From the NCBI GenBank assembly GCA_014529385.2, contig CM043962.1, positions 128,774,074 to 128,838,073 on the forward strand: DNA of 64,000 nt, in the 5' to 3' direction. A program made the position numbers and the translations under genes. Positions 1-11,173 of the stretch are shown here, one piece after another. This stretch comes from Adiantum capillus-veneris. Its lineage: Eukaryota > Streptophyta > Polypodiopsida > Polypodiales > Pteridaceae. The notes beneath the pieces are model-generated. The model was not told the DNA's origin. It saw only the letters and a program-made list of their open reading frames with translations, and made no database searches. Positions within the stretch are counted from its first letter, which is position 1. Each line of letters starts with the position of its first letter.

Positions 1-390
1 AGCCAAGGCCAACTTCTTTTCACTTGGAATTGGCAGCTCGATTTGGAACTACGTCTGACAGGCTGAGGCCACAGGTGGAGGTAGTTTGAGTGGCACCTGA
101 CGGGATGTTGCCAGTACACCGAGCATTAGCAAATTTCGTTTGCAATGACGGGTATTCAAGGCACGCGAGTGAGGTTCTACACGAAATCCCTTGGTTCCAC
201 AAGAGCTACGTCGTGGTTGACTACCGGGCCGAGAAAGCGACTTTTACAAATGAAGGGCTCAGAGATTGTACTTGATGAACTTCGGTTTCTTTACTCATTC
301 TTTTGGGAGAGAACTGAATGATGGATAAAGGTTGAATATGTTTTGACCTGAACAAAAGAACGTCAAGATTTTTCTCCACACTCATGCCGA

Positions 391-1059
391 TTGCTTTTTA
401 GAGGGCCTGAAGATCATACCATTGATCTGATACCTGGAAGCACACCATCGAACCGGCCACCTGACCGTGTAAGCCGAGCACAGAATGAAGAGATTATGAA
501 CCAAGTGAAAGACCTCTTGGAAAAGGGTCTTGTCCAGCCTAGTACTTCACCATATTGCTTTCCAGTGTTGTTGGTTTTGAAGAAAGACGGATCTTGGAGT
601 ATGTGCATCGATTATAGAGCTTTCAACAAAATCACCATCAAGAACAGATTTCCGATTCCTAGGATCGATGATATACTCGACAGATTACAGGGATCCTCGT
701 GCTTTAGCAGGATTAATTTGAAGAGTGGATATCATCAGATCAGAATTGCGTCGGGAGACGTCTACAAGACAGCTTTTCGGACGACTTTTGGGTTATTTGA
801 GTTTTTGGTGATGCCTTTTGGCTTAACCAATGCTCCTGCGACATTTAACCGAATGATAGCAGGATTTTTTCGAGAGTACAGGCTATTTGTTGGCACTTTC
901 TTTGACGATATCATTGTTTTCTCCAAGAATGAGGCAGAACACAAAGATCATTTGCTTCAGGTCTTTCAGGCATTACGAGATCACAAGTTAGTGATTAATG
1001 CAAAGAAAAGTGAAATTTTCCACCAGAGATACACTTTTTGGGACACATTGTCTCAGTAG
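391..1059 (+). pseudogene. Reverse transcriptase domain of gypsy element A1
   Basis: An open stretch of 222 codons covers the gypsy RT palm and fingers. Visible landmarks are the CIDYR motif near residue 73, the KSGYHQI motif near residue 111, the [12 protein letters not shown] motif near residue 142, and the catalytic FFDD box near residue 166 with both aspartates intact. The frame ends at a stop near 1057, where the connection region would continue to RNase H, and the next open frame starts at 1143 with a shift. It copied element RNA into cDNA in the past and is now a pseudogene. It is the best preserved RT of the three family-A copies. Confidence 0.9.
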
Positions 1060-1142
1060 CAGGAGTGCAAATGGATCGGACCAAGATATAGACTATTCGC
1101 GATTGGCCCGATTTAAAAAATATCCATGAAGCTAGAAGCTTC

Positions 1143-1484
1143 TTGGGATTGTGTTTGTACTACAGGCGGTTCATTCAAAAGTTTGCAGAGGTTGCTTCCC
1201 CTTTGCATTTCTTGACACAAAAAGGAGTCCCTTTCTCGTGGGGACCCACAGAGTCTGGGTGCGGTCTTAATGCAAGAAGGCCATGTCATTGCTTACGAGA
1301 GCCGATTGTTCCAAGGCCGGAAATGACAGCACAGATTTATGAGAAAGAGCTTTTGGCGGTTATCCATGCTCTTACTCAGTGGCGGCATTACCTACTCGGA
1401 GCGGATTTTACTGTCTTTACAGACCATCAGAGTTTGTGCTACTTCTTGTCACAGAAGCAGCTTGCGGAAAAGCAGATGCGGTAA
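1143..1484 (+). pseudogene. RNase H domain of gypsy element A1, internally deleted
   Basis: The frame opens in the RT connection (LCLYYRRFIQKFAEVASPL) and continues to the RNase H core with IYEKELLAVIHALTQWRHYL and the TDHQSL motif carrying a catalytic Asp. Compared with A2 and A3, about 30 codons between PFSWGP and the EYCD-type first catalytic Asp segment are missing, so the first active-site Asp is gone. RNase H would remove the RNA strand of the hybrid during reverse transcription; this copy cannot. Confidence 0.85.
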
Positions 1485-1493
1485 GCGAACATC

Positions 1494-2536
1494 TTGTCAC
1501 AGTTTCACTTCCGGATTGTCCATATGCAGGGACAAAAGAATGTGGTGGCAGATGCTTTGTCTCGGAAGCCGTTGGTTCTGGCTATTTCCGCGATACATCA
1601 TAGGAGCTTCGAGGATATGATTGACCAGTATGCCACAGATACAGATTTTGCAGACGTTTTCACACGGATACGGGATGGGGAGACAATAGCAGGATACTCC
1701 ATACGGGATGGCTACTTGATGAGAAAAACCATGTTGTGCATTACACAGTCGTTGAGGGAAAAGGTTATGACTGAATGCCACTGTCCACCTTTTACGGGTC
1801 ACCGCGGCATTGCTACCACCATGAAAGGGGTAGAGAGATACTTCTTTTGGCCAAGACTCAAAAAGAATGTGGAAGAGTTTGTGCGCAGTTGCTTAGTATG
1901 CCAGAAGGTCAAGTTTGACAAGCATAAAGCACAGGGATTGTTACAGCCTTTACCAATACCCACCCGCCCTTGGGAAAGTATTGCAATGGATTTCATTTTT
2001 GATCTTCCGAGAACACAGAGTGGTCAAGATGGTATCTGGACTGTTATTGACAGATTTAGCAAACAGGCTCATTTCATTCCAATGAAGAAAACAGTCAAGC
2101 GGGATCACTTAGCGAGACTGTTCGTGGCCCAGATTTTCAGATTACATGGCATGCCTGAGACGATTGTCTCCGACAGGGACCCGAGATTTACGAGTTTGTT
2201 TTTGAAGGCAATTTGGGAGAACATTGGCACGCGGTTGCAGTTCTCGTCATCGTTCCACCCGCAGACTGACGGGCAATCTGAGATTGCCAATTAGTGGTTT
2301 TAGATTTATTGAAGTCTTATATGTCGGATCAGAAGACTCAATTGGAAAAGTACTTACCTTTGGTGGAATTTGCCTACAATAACATGATACACTCTTCGAC
2401 GGGGAAGGCGCCATTTGAGATTGTTGAAGTTGCTACGAAGGTTCCACCCTTCCTAAGCATTTTTGAAGCGGATGAATATAAGCGAGACTTAGATACGGCT
2501 TTTGCGAAAGTTCATAAGACTTTGCAGAAATCTTAA
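1494..2536 (+). pseudogene. Integrase of gypsy element A1
   Basis: An integrase split by one stop at about 2292. The zinc-binding HHCC module is visible (HCPPFTGHRGI followed by CLVCQKVK), followed by the catalytic core: MDFIFDLP gives the first Asp, SDRDPRF the second, and QTDGQSE the Glu with the expected 35-residue spacing. After the TAG the same protein continues in a shifted frame (2294-2536) with LPLVEFAYNN, normally just downstream of the core. Integrase inserts the cDNA into host DNA; the stop makes it non-functional. Confidence 0.9.
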
Positions 2537-3020
2537 GAACGACAGAAAAAGGCAGCGGATCGCCATCGTTGCAACTTGAAATTGAAGGAGGATGATTGGG
2601 TGCTCTTACGTTTTGAGAAAGCACGCCTGAGAAAGAAAAAGGGAAAGGAGAGGCGTTTTTCAAAGCTTAGTATGCGATACTACAGACCTTTTGAGATCTT
2701 TGAAAGATAAATGATGTCTCCTTCCGACTGAAACTGCCTAATACTTGGAGGATTCACAATGCATTTCATGTGAGTCTCTTGAAACCTTTTAAAGGTGATG
2801 TGCCTGATGAGCAACCTGAAGTGGAAGAAAACGAGAAGATCCTCGTTCTTGAACAGATTTTGGCACATAAGGATATGAAGAATAAAGGTAAAGTCCGAAG
2901 GCGGTTCTTGGTTTAAGTTCAAGAACTATCTTGCATTGGATGCGAAGTGGATGGAGGAGGAGGACCTGGCAGATACTCCTCAGATTGTGAAACTTTACCT
3001 CGAGGCTGTTGGTTTAGCAT
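2537..3020 (+). pseudogene. Integrase C-terminus / chromodomain-like tail of A1
   Basis: Translating across frames gives the gypsy C-terminal region: DDWVLLRFEKARLRKKK, then a chromodomain-like end with FKFKNYLALDAKWMEEEDL at about 2914-2975. A tail of this kind is typical of chromoviruses, where it steers integration towards particular chromatin. Several stops and frameshifts separate the pieces. Confidence 0.6.
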
Positions 3021-3621
3021 AGACTACTCCAAATGGAACCCAGAATTCAGCTTGGCCAAAGATCTGGTGCAGTGGGATGCACAAGAGGGGAGTCACTCCG
3101 CTCCTTTGTCAACATATGCCTTGATTTTGATACTAAAGTCACTGATGTCTCGTTGAGCTTCAGGGATACTGAGAGCTGACAGTATTCTGCTGGATGACTT
3201 TATGAAATGGAATTCCTGATTATGGTACTGATTTGTTCTTGACTTCTTTTAAGTGCAAAAACTGATAGACGAAATGACTGTAGCATTTTGGTCTGATTGA
3301 TTTCGAATAGACATGGTTGCAATAGGGGTTAGTCAATCGGACATCGATGAGGTCCCAATTGGATCTAGATGAGATTGCTAACTACATTACCGATAAATCA
3401 CGGTCTAAGATCCAAATGAATGATGACTGTCATGTGATGTCCTGTGATATCTAGTGATGTCCTGTGATGTCGTGTGATGTGACTGTCGATTGGCACATGT
3501 GCTAGATGTGTATTCCTAGTACGTAGATACTAACAGTCAGTGTCTGCTAAGACGGTTTATGGCCTCTGTTTGTTTTGCAGGCGTAATCGAGGGCGATTAC
3601 AATGCTTTAAAGAGGGGGGTA
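3021..3621 (+). other. A1 3' untranslated region with purine-rich tract
   Basis: No ORF. The stretch 3425-3480 holds short repeats of the motif TGTGATGTC. At 3609-3620 there is a polypurine tract (AAAGAGGGGGG) of the kind that primes plus-strand synthesis just before a 3' LTR. However, the sequence that follows matches a family-A LTR read in the opposite orientation, so the true 3' LTR of A1 is not demonstrated. Confidence 0.4.
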
Positions 3622-4060
3622 TGAAGCATGCCAGAGAATGAGCCCTAACGTCATATTTAAAGGCCCTTGGCCTAAAAAGCAATTACAGTGAAAAGCCTTC
3701 AAACTTAAAAGCATCTGGTCCAAAAGCAAAGCCAAAAAACTGCCAGCGTAAATCACGGAAATCCGTACAAACTACCACGTCATCAGCCAACGCAATTTTC
3801 AAAAATCTTTCTACTGCCCTGAGGGTTAGGGTTTCTGTAGTTTTAGGGTTAGGGTTTCCAGAATTAGGGTTTGCAGGTTTTAGGGTTTTTGGCAGAAATT
3901 AGGGTTAGGGTTTTTGCTCTCGGGCAACCACGTCATCACTTTGTGACACTTCTTCTGTTACTTGTTCTTCTTAGGGTTTAGGCCCCTCGGCCACATATGT
4001 AAGTTGGCTCCATTCTTTAGGCTTTGACTTGTCAGCAGTTTGTTATAGGAGTAGTTAGCA
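3622..4060 (-). repeat. Family-A LTR fragment, minus orientation, with telomere-like motifs
   Basis: The segment from AGAGAATGAGCCCT through the GGCCTAAAAAGCAATTACA stretch, and the later TTAGGCCCCTCGGCC stretch, match 25452-25890 in order and orientation, and match 15190-15420 in reverse complement. It is therefore an LTR fragment of family A lying on the minus strand. Between 3824 and 3925 it contains many TTAGGGTTT units, absent from the other copies. Confidence 0.6.
3824..3925 (+). repeat. Degenerate telomere-type (TTTAGGG) cluster
   Basis: About ten AGGGTTT / TTAGGGTTT units are spread over 100 bases with variable spacers. The plant telomere unit is TTTAGGG, and short interstitial copies are also known as telo-boxes in plant promoters. 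The units are imperfect and interrupted, so this is an interstitial cluster and not a chromosome end. Confidence 0.6.
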
Positions 4061-4380
4061 TACTTCTCCCTCCGACGAAGTTTATCACCCGCCTTTGAAG
4101 CAAAAGTTGTCAAAGGTGATGAATCATGAAGTTTCTATGTTAGAGCGCTCTGCCTTGAACTATACCCTGAAGTTGTGGTAAGTCTCTTCGTACTAACTCT
4201 CGCTTCCCTACTCGTCGCACATAGGACTTCTCTCTCTGGGCTAGCATTACGTGCCGACAAGGTAGGTGGTTGCGTCTGTGAAATAGTGCGATCGCGTTCA
4301 GCGCCAGACCTTCGCAAAGGATGGATCGTGGTTACATAAGCCACACAGTGACTCCAAGAACTCGTTCTTGAAGACTGTGA
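4061..4380. other. Intergenic sequence, no recognised feature
   Basis: Short ORFs on both strands show no recognisable domain or composition. I see no RNA gene and no LTR match here. Confidence 0.4.
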
Positions 4381-4384
4381 AGTT

Positions 4385-4672
4385 TAATTCATTAATTTGT
4401 GACATGCGAGTAAGTGCTACGTTATATTTACCTCTTTGACAACATATTTGAAGGTCAAACTCCTGTAGAATCTCCACCCATCGAGTCTTTCTTCTCTTTA
4501 ATTCATTTGGACTTGGAAGCTATTTCATGGTCCATCCGGATTTCAAAAGTGGTACCATATAAATAGCGTCTCCACTTATTAAGTGCATGTACTATAGCCA
4601 GTAACTCTCGCTCATAGCCGAGTAGTTACATTGAGTACAATCCAACTTTTTGCTTTTAAGTGCAATCGGGCG
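4385..4672 (-). pseudogene. Ty3/gypsy RNase H fragment
   Basis: Read on the minus strand, two frames give a typical gypsy RNase H: PIALKSKKLD at the upstream end, then YERELLAIVHALNKWRRYLY and TTFEIRMDHEIASKSK. The TDH catalytic motif has become MDH. The block then runs towards the RNase H-integrase linker (RWVEILQEFDLQ). It starts abruptly near 4672, where unrelated sequence that hosts a MITE begins. It belongs to a gypsy lineage different from family A. Confidence 0.75.
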
Positions 4673-4798
4673 TCCCCTTTGCAACGATGTCACTGTAAGG
4701 ACGGCTCCAACGATGTCACGTGCGCACTGCACTTGTGCCGCGCGGACAAGCTTCTGTCACAATCTAGTGCTAGTCTTAGCTCAGGACCTACCTTGGCA

Positions 4799-4966
4799 CC
4801 TTGTAGCATAGTCACAGGGGACGCCCTTTTTCGGGCTACCCGTCCCCACTTTCTCGTCCCCACTTGCCGTCCCGCCCTCTTTTTTACACTAAAAATCCAT
4901 TTGAGCCCCGTCCTGCATCCCCCGTTCCCCGTCCCGGAATGCGTCCCTTGTGACTGTGCCTTGTAG
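4799..4966. mobile_element. CATAG-family MITE copy 1 with 8-bp TSD
   Basis: The element proper is 4807-4958 (152 bp). It starts CATAGTCACAGGGGACGC, and its end read in reverse complement is CACAGTCACAAGGGACGC, giving a long imperfect terminal inverted repeat. It is flanked on both sides by the identical 8-mer CCTTGTAG (4799-4806 and 4959-4966), a target-site duplication of the length made by hAT transposases. The interior is rich in GTCCCC/GGGGAC motifs and encodes nothing, so it depended on a transposase from elsewhere. Confidence 0.88.
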
Positions 4967-4984
4967 GCTCTAGCAGGACGTGCA

Positions 4985-5400
4985 TGTCTAGGCTGGCCAT
5001 AGTTGCATACCCTCACTTGCACAATTAAGTCACTTTAGCATATAGGCATATGAACAGTCCCTTAAGTCATTTATTAATAAGTGACTTTGACATGACATTT
5101 ATTAAAAGTAGGTAGGGCAAATGGCTAAAAAACCTATAAAAGAAGCCCTTTGGGCGCTGGTGAAGGTCGGAAGAGGCAGGGAACCAGCCATACCACAACA
5201 CCCCGTAGTACCAAGCACCAAGTACTCTACGTTTTCCAGCCCTTCTCATCAGCGTTTTCAGCCCTTTAGCACCAGTGTTTTCAGCATGGAGATTTCAGCC
5301 CCTTCATCGCCAGCTAGTTGCAGATCAGAGCCGTCAGTCCGTAGCATTTTTAGCATTCAGCCATAGCCTCGTCATTGTCATCGTTGTCTTTTTCACATTA
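4985..5400 (+). repeat. Fragment related to the family-B LTR
   Basis: The order of motifs (TTATTAATAAGTGACTTT, then GTAGGGCAAAT, then GAAGAGGCAG and repeated TTTTCAGC units) parallels 26985-27330 in the 5' LTR of B1 and 41755-42090. It is diverged, with no clear ends. Confidence 0.5.
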
Positions 5401-5670
5401 CCAAGCTTGGGTGCCATGTTAGCAATATGGACACCTAGATTTTTCACCGCCTTTTGTGCCTATTTTATAGATCTGCCACGCCAGCTTTCGCCCTCTGCTC
5501 TGCTAGAGTCTTTCTTCTGTATGTGGTCACATGCCACGTCACCATTTTGTGACTTCATTTTTCTCTGTCTCTTTTTCCCATGCTCCCATGTCACCATCCC
5601 TTCTGCTGCACTTTGACATGGTATGAGAAGCAACTTGATGATGCCAAACTTGCGCGATATTGACTCCATG

Positions 5671-6260
5671 TGTAACAAACTTGGACACTCCAAGTCAAGA
5701 TTCTACCGCGACATAGTAGAGATTCACTTCAAAATAGTTCACAATTCACACTTGAGTCGACACGGGCCACGGCCCGACGTAGTTTCGTGCCTAGAAGGAT
5801 TGGCCCCAAAGATTGGCACCCCTTTCGGTATTTCTTTTTATATTAATCTGTGCTCAAAGTACAAGAGAGTGGGTAGGTGCTCACTCAGACTCTGCGTCCA
5901 GATGCTCTGAGAAGTGAGGGCCTAACCACTTATTTATTGGTTACAAGGGATGCCCAAAAGCAGTAAGCTTAAAAGCTTTCAAAAATGCAGCAACTGGCCC
6001 AAAAGCTTTGCTAAAAATCAGCCAGCTTAAAATCATCATCTCTGTATGCTGCCACGTCATCATCATCTACGCAAAAGCAGGAATTTCGTACATTGTGCCA
6101 CGTTTGCAGGTCAACGGAGTTCGTGCCGAAAATTCCGGAAATGCCATACAAGCTGCCACGTTTGCTGCTGACCAGAGTGTGTCTGGTCTGCTGCCCGTCT
6201 GTTGCCCGACTCTTTGAGTGTGTCCAGGGCCATGCCACGTCACCCATTTGTGACACCATG
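5671..6260 (-). repeat. Family-A LTR, minus orientation
   Basis: The minus strand ends with a match to the 3' end of the A2 LTR: GGAGTGTCCAAGTTTGTTACA at 5671-5691 corresponds to 15648-15668. Upstream in the LTR come the conserved R/U5 module (GCACCCCTTTCGGTATTTC at 5818-5836 on the plus strand) and GCCACGTCA-type motifs. No primer site follows it, so this is a solo or broken LTR. Confidence 0.65.
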
Positions 6261-6801
6261 CCAGCTCTAGCCTACAATCTGTCCTCTGTAAGGTGGTCTC
6301 ATGTCACATTATGTAAAAGAAGAGTAATCGCCCTCATCATGCCTGCAAAACCGGCATAGCACCAAAGATGTATAGATATTGACTCTGTGCAGACATGCGA
6401 GCGACCATCTACACAAGATAGTACACTCACAAAGCATGCACTAGCACATATCTTAATCCACATGGATTTTGGATAACTATCATCAATCACATAGTCTACA
6501 ACTTAAAATTCACATCTTAATTCACACTAGACTTTGAATGACATTTTACATTCACATTCTCATCTCGGTCCTTACTCGACTTAAGATGTCACATTAGACT
6601 CGTATTGGATCTATCTATCTAGTTATCACGTCGAGATTGGGTTGATGTTACTACGATGTAATGGCGCTACGGGCATGCTATTGAAGAGGGTTTGGTCACT
6701 AAGCTCACCACCCAGCCATGAGAAAATGAGATTTGCTCGTCATTCTTTGAACCATATATAGATGTGGCGTGCCGTCCACATTGGTCCGGCCACCCGAGCA
6801 A
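6261..6801. other. Intergenic / unclassified repeat sequence
   Basis: AT-rich, with no convincing ORF. Nothing recognised other than its position between two minus-strand LTRs. Confidence 0.35.
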
Positions 6802-6972
6802 TGTAAGGTGTAGCGGAAGTGAATGTTGATAGTGCTCAGGATGAGTGCTCCGAACTTTGCTCAAGGTTTCCTTTTACTTACGAAAGGGAGAGCCTTCCGT
6901 TCTTCTTAGAGAGAGAGTGCAAGTGCTATGATCACAAACAAAGGGAATGCTACTGTGAATGAAGGTGCTGAG

Positions 6973-7012
<40 letters not shown>

Positions 7013-8044
7013 ATACGACACAAGATGGTTCTCAAACCCCCCTCCAAGGGCCCCCCTCTCTATGGCGAGAGAGGTCTATGCTTTAGATTGCACAAATCTG
7101 GTACAATTGTCTAGATACGATGGACTTGCTGATGATTCGACGACGATGATGGTGACGATGAGAACGGGCTGAAATTGCAAAAACGCTAATGCTGATCTGG
7201 CGAAAATCTGAATTCTGATCTGAGGTTGAATCTGGGACTATGTCCGCGATGACGAGGATGACGATGCAACAAAAATGCCGAGGGTGATGGCTAAAAACTC
7301 TGCTGAAACTGAAAACGCTTGGCTGAAAACTGAGCGTGGGCTGATCTAGAATGTGTGGAGATGATCTGCTACGGGACGGGACGAATCCGTGAGGCTAAGG
7401 GACTGATCTGTTGCAGGCTATGGTTGAGAACAAAAACGCTGGCCTGACTGCTGTACTTGAGGGCTGAATCCAAAAACTCTAGGCTGAATTTGCTGATGGT
7501 TGAGGATCAAAACGCTAAGGGAAGGGCTGGTGATGTGGGTACTGCTCAAAGAGAAGCTGCTTGCTTGGTCCACTGCTTGGACACCTCTTCTACTACTTCT
7601 TCTGCTTGAAATGGGCAGCCCGTCTTCTACTTATATAGCAATCCCAAGCATGCTCCCCTACAGCCCCACGACTTTGGAAATTGGCATTTAATAAATAAAT
7701 AAATAATCATAAAATGCCTGAATTGCCTGTCCAAGATGCCATGGAAAATTGGGGTTTACTAACTTGGAAAATGCAAATGCTGGGTACTAATGGTTGTGCA
7801 ACTAGAGGATATGCAACTACTCTAAGTGCCAGGACATGCGCGGCTTGTGCATAGGCTCACAAGGGTGCCAGAACACTTCCTAGGCTAACTTGAACCCTAG
7901 AACTGGGATAGCTTGTTTACATTCACATAGGGTTAGATGTGCACGTGATAGCTACGGTCGGGTGGTCTCCCCTTGAATCCGGCTTTTCCGACTCAACGAG
8001 CAGAAAGCAGTTGACCTATTCGTAACCATTACATGCTACGTGAC
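6802..8044 (-). repeat. Family-B 3' LTR (element B2), about 1.24 kb
   Basis: On the minus strand it starts TGTCACGTAGC at 8044 and ends ACACCTTACA at 6802. It matches the B1 5' LTR (26736-27957) in reverse complement, most clearly over 6802-7110: the CCTTACA end, the GGGAGAGCCTT segment, the GA-rich stretch and the TCTCTATGGCGAGAG block. A purine tract (AAGGGGGGAA) directly precedes it on the minus strand at 8045-8056. It is therefore a 3' LTR, with coding sequence upstream. Confidence 0.82.
6975..7010. repeat. (GA)n microsatellite inside the B2 LTR
   Basis: A run of about 18 GA units. The homologous site in the B1 LTR (around 27775) has only a short TC-rich stretch, so this copy has expanded. 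Confidence 0.9.
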
Positions 8045-8335
8045 ATTCCCCCCTTATAAAGAGTTTTCATCTTCGAAAACATGGGGAAATCTCTTGGCAA
8101 TCATACTACGGTGTTCCCAAGTTGCCGGTTCCTCTTCTAAGTCTATCCACTTAATTAGTACCTCCCGGTACACTTTATGACTTGTTTGTCTATCTCGATA
8201 CCCAAGGATCCTTTATGGTTCATGCAGTACCTTTGGTGGCTCTATCAAGTCAACCAAATTTTTTGGAGAAACTACGTTCTCCAAACCGTAAATTGATTTC
8301 TTCAGTTTACCAACGTGGAAGATAGGATGAACTTG
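8045..8335 (-). pseudogene. Integrase C-terminus and chromodomain of element B2
   Basis: The minus strand reads SQVHPIFHVGKLKKSI (the conserved FHV(S)xLK box ending gypsy integrases), then a chromodomain: YREVLIKWIDLEEEPATWE followed by IAKRFPHVFED and a stop just before the polypurine tract and LTR. One in-frame stop lies after VLHEP. It shows that family B is a chromovirus, i.e. a gypsy element whose integrase carries a chromodomain. Upstream pol is missing: sequence changes abruptly near 8335. Confidence 0.82.
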
Positions 8336-8689
8336 AGAACTCTCTTGAGAACCTTTGTTTTCAGCTGGTAGACAATGGAGGAGTGCTACTGCATTTTCAG
8401 CCAGAATTGGAGTTTGCGGCTGCGCTTTGGAGGCAAGAGGGGGCCTGTGAGGTGACTTGTGCCTTCTGGCCTGGTACGTTTGCTGAAATAGAATCAGCCA
8501 GCAGGAGGCTTTTGCGTGGTGAGGGGTTTTGTACTTATTTCATTCCAGTCTACCTGTTCATTGATGAGGAGGCTGGAGGTCTTCTCAGCTTGCAGGCTTG
8601 AGCGGCAAGTTCTCATGGAGATGACACTATTCTTGATCCATTAGTGGCTCCTTAGAGTGAGAGCAAGTGAGGAGGTGTAATGACACAGT

Positions 8690-9480
8690 TGCAAGAGTTA
8701 CTTCATGATAGGAAGATTCTGGTGGTGCTAGTAATGCCCAAGGATCAAAAGCTGGATGCCACCAACTACAAGATTGGAAAGTGCTTGTGGAGACAATATC
8801 AGAGACCTATGACCTGATCTGGAGGGTGAATGACGAGATTGATCGGCGTGAGGCTCCCAATGATTGTAAGCGTACTTCCAAGGAGTTGGAGAAGCTTGAG
8901 AAATGTCGGGTGGACACATTTAGAGTTTGAATCCCAGCAAGATCTCGACGCATTTAGACAAGGTATACAATCAAACGACAACTGTGAAGAGAGCTCACTT
9001 GGAAGCTCACTTGCACCTTGGGAAGTCCATGACTATGAAGGATCACTTTCATAAAATATAGGAGTCACATGGAATACAATGATTTTTATTTAGCCTTGAT
9101 TACTTCGTGGAGGACCACTGATTTGACTTGGGAGGAGCTTGTTCCCGTGGTGTTGGATTAGGAGGATCAATAATTGACCTCTGGATCTAGAGGGGGCTTT
9201 GAGGCCTTGAGCTAGAAAGTCGTTGAGGACATCAAAAGAGAATTCTGGTGGAAGTTCCAAGGAGGAGATGATTTGTCATAGGTATGGTGGCCCAAGCCAT
9301 ATATAGAGGAATTGCCCAAAGAAATCTGAGTTGGCAATGTTGCAGCGGATTCAGATTCCAATGAGGCAGCTAATGTTACTCATGTTGCGACTTTCACACA
9401 CTTGTTTCATCTGCCTAAGAGCTCACCAAATACACTCAAAGACTTGCACAGGGATAGTATTCCCCCAATTTCATTTTCAG
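8690..9480 (+). pseudogene. Weak Ty1/copia-like gag remnant
   Basis: Across frames there is a gag-like text: KLDATNYK near 8748, VLVETISETYDLIWRVNDE, then GKSMTMKDHFHKI and later LITSWRTTDLTWEELVPVVLD. Plant copia gag proteins begin with an L(D/N)xxNYxxWK block and have such a central helical region. There are many stops, and no zinc knuckle, protease or RT follows. Confidence 0.4.
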
Positions 9481-10985
9481 CACCAGGATGAGGCGGTTGC
9501 TCAAAACTTCCTTGATAGGGCCTACAGGACTTTATCCATTTTTTGGAGGATGGTGTGGCAAATGAGGCAAAGGTTGTTCATCTTTGTGATCCTCGGTCAA
9601 AGGACAAATCTATGTTGGCCTTTGGCATAGAGAGCCGGTTTATGGAGAAGATTGGCTCGAATCGTTCCAAGATGAGGCATGACCAATCTACAACTTATCT
9701 TTCTACAACCTATAGCTATTGATTACGTGCCATCCAGACATGGTATACAGGCATTGGAGCTCTAGCTAGCACAATTGGCATAGGCTTCTGAAGCGTGGTG
9801 GACGTTGACGATGGTTTCACGACCGCATAATATAGATTGCCATTGGAGAGAGAATTGTTGTGCCTTGCAAGTTTCTATTCAGAGGTGGCGCGTTTGATAT
9901 TGAGGTGGTACTTGATATAGGCGACGAGACTTGTCAGAGTATTTCATCACTTTGTGTGGCCCCCAGATTCCTTGACTTGGTATGCGGAGAAAGCCAAGGA
10001 TCGGAACAAGGGGAAAGTGAATGGGGTTGAGATGGAAACCTTGGGTTGAAGATCCAGAGGAGAAGCTTATGAATCTGCTTGGAAACCACTTCGGTACCAA
10101 GTGATGCAGCACCCTGAAGAAGATGGCATGTTGCTATCTTTGACTACCCAGTGGCAAAGCCACCGGGACCATAAAGAGAAGAAGCTTGGACTGAAGGTTT
10201 TGGAGAGCAGAGATGAGATCCATCCCTAGCAGTAATCTTGTACCTCCCACTTGCAAAAACATGGCATTGAGGACTGTTGTAGACGAGGCTGAAGTCCCCA
10301 CCCACAATACCCACAAGGGGAAGCAGAAAGCAAGTAGTCACCACAAGGGGATGACCTTGCGGATGCAGCAATCGTTGGTGAGCAACTGGGCAATAGCACA
10401 GAGCAGGAGCAGCTAGGGGCAGCACCTCAACTTCCTCAAGGGAACCACAAAATTGGACATCTCACTAACGATGTAGCACTTTGAAAAACCAAGACCTGCT
10501 GACTTCCCAACTTACCAGTGGCCAAACCACCAAGACAGCATATAGCTGAATCCTACGTCTACACTGGGAAGAAGAACTTGTACCAAAGGTTTTGAAAGAA
10601 CTCCTAAGAGCAGAACCTTCGGTAAGTTAAGACTTTTCGACTTTATGGAATTTATGAAGGTATATCTTGTGAGAACGCTTTTAGAGCAGAACCTTGCATA
10701 AGCATTGTCAACCGCGTGGGACAAGGCGAGCATCCTCACAAGCTGCCAAAAACGAAGAACAAGTGCCAAAAACAAGCACAGGCACATCAAGCAGGTACCC
10801 ATGTGCACACACCTCTCCCACAGGCAAGCAACCCATGCACACTATGCAGTCAAGCATAACACATAAAACAAATATCTCGCGCACAATCAAGCATGCAACA
10901 TGCAGACAAACAAGGGAATCTTGAGAAAAGAGCAAACGGAAGCAGTTGCAGTGATAAATATTTGGTAAGTCTGGACAAAACCAGA
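9481..10985. other. Unclassified sequence, no intact gene
   Basis: Short ORFs in all frames. Two stretches share the pattern CCAGTGGC-AA-CCACC (10148 and 10519), suggesting a degenerate duplication. No domain recognised. Confidence 0.35.
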
Positions 10986-11173
10986 ATACCATACATAGTT
11001 GCCAGGAATGGAAAATCGGAATACGGAACGGGGAACGGAAATGGGCATGAATTGCCATTCGGTGTTACGGATATTCACATTTAACACACAGAATGGGGAT
11101 TTGGAATGGAAGTAGAATGGGAACGGGGGACGGAAGCCTGAAAATGACCATTCCCTGTACCTATGATACCATA
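10986..11173. mobile_element. CATAG-family MITE copy 2 with 8-bp TSD
   Basis: The element is 10994-11165 (172 bp), beginning CATAGTTGCCAGGAATGG and ending CCATTCCCTGTACCTATG, whose reverse complement is CATAGGTACAGGGAATGG. The flanking 8-mers ATACCATA (10986-10993 and 11166-11173) are identical. The interior is purine-rich (GGAATGG, GGAACGG) with no coding capacity. It has the same end structure and TSD length as the copies at 4807 and 16871. Confidence 0.87.

Larger units (their letters stand above)
1..3020 (+). mobile_element. Family-A Ty3/gypsy retrotransposon remnant (A1), 5'-truncated
   Basis: This is a degraded Ty3/gypsy pol region. In order it shows the protease end (~180-270), reverse transcriptase (391-1059), RNase H (~1143-1440), integrase (1494-2536) and a chromodomain-like C-terminus (~2900-3020). 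The order RT-RNase H-integrase identifies Ty3/gypsy rather than copia. The same family recurs as A2 (15.2-19.45 kb, +) and A3 (22.8-24.4 kb, -), with matching protease text around IPWFHK. The 5' LTR and gag lie outside the window or are lost. Frames are broken between domains, so it is inactive. Confidence 0.88.

Noticed and set aside
4631-5022. Overlapping ORFs of about 110 codons on both strands
   Set aside because: They run through a MITE and an RNase H scrap; they are frame accidents of GC-rich inverted repeats.
10100-10230. Chromodomain-like QWQSHRDHKEKK text
   Set aside because: Only a few residues fit, frames are broken and no integrase precedes it.
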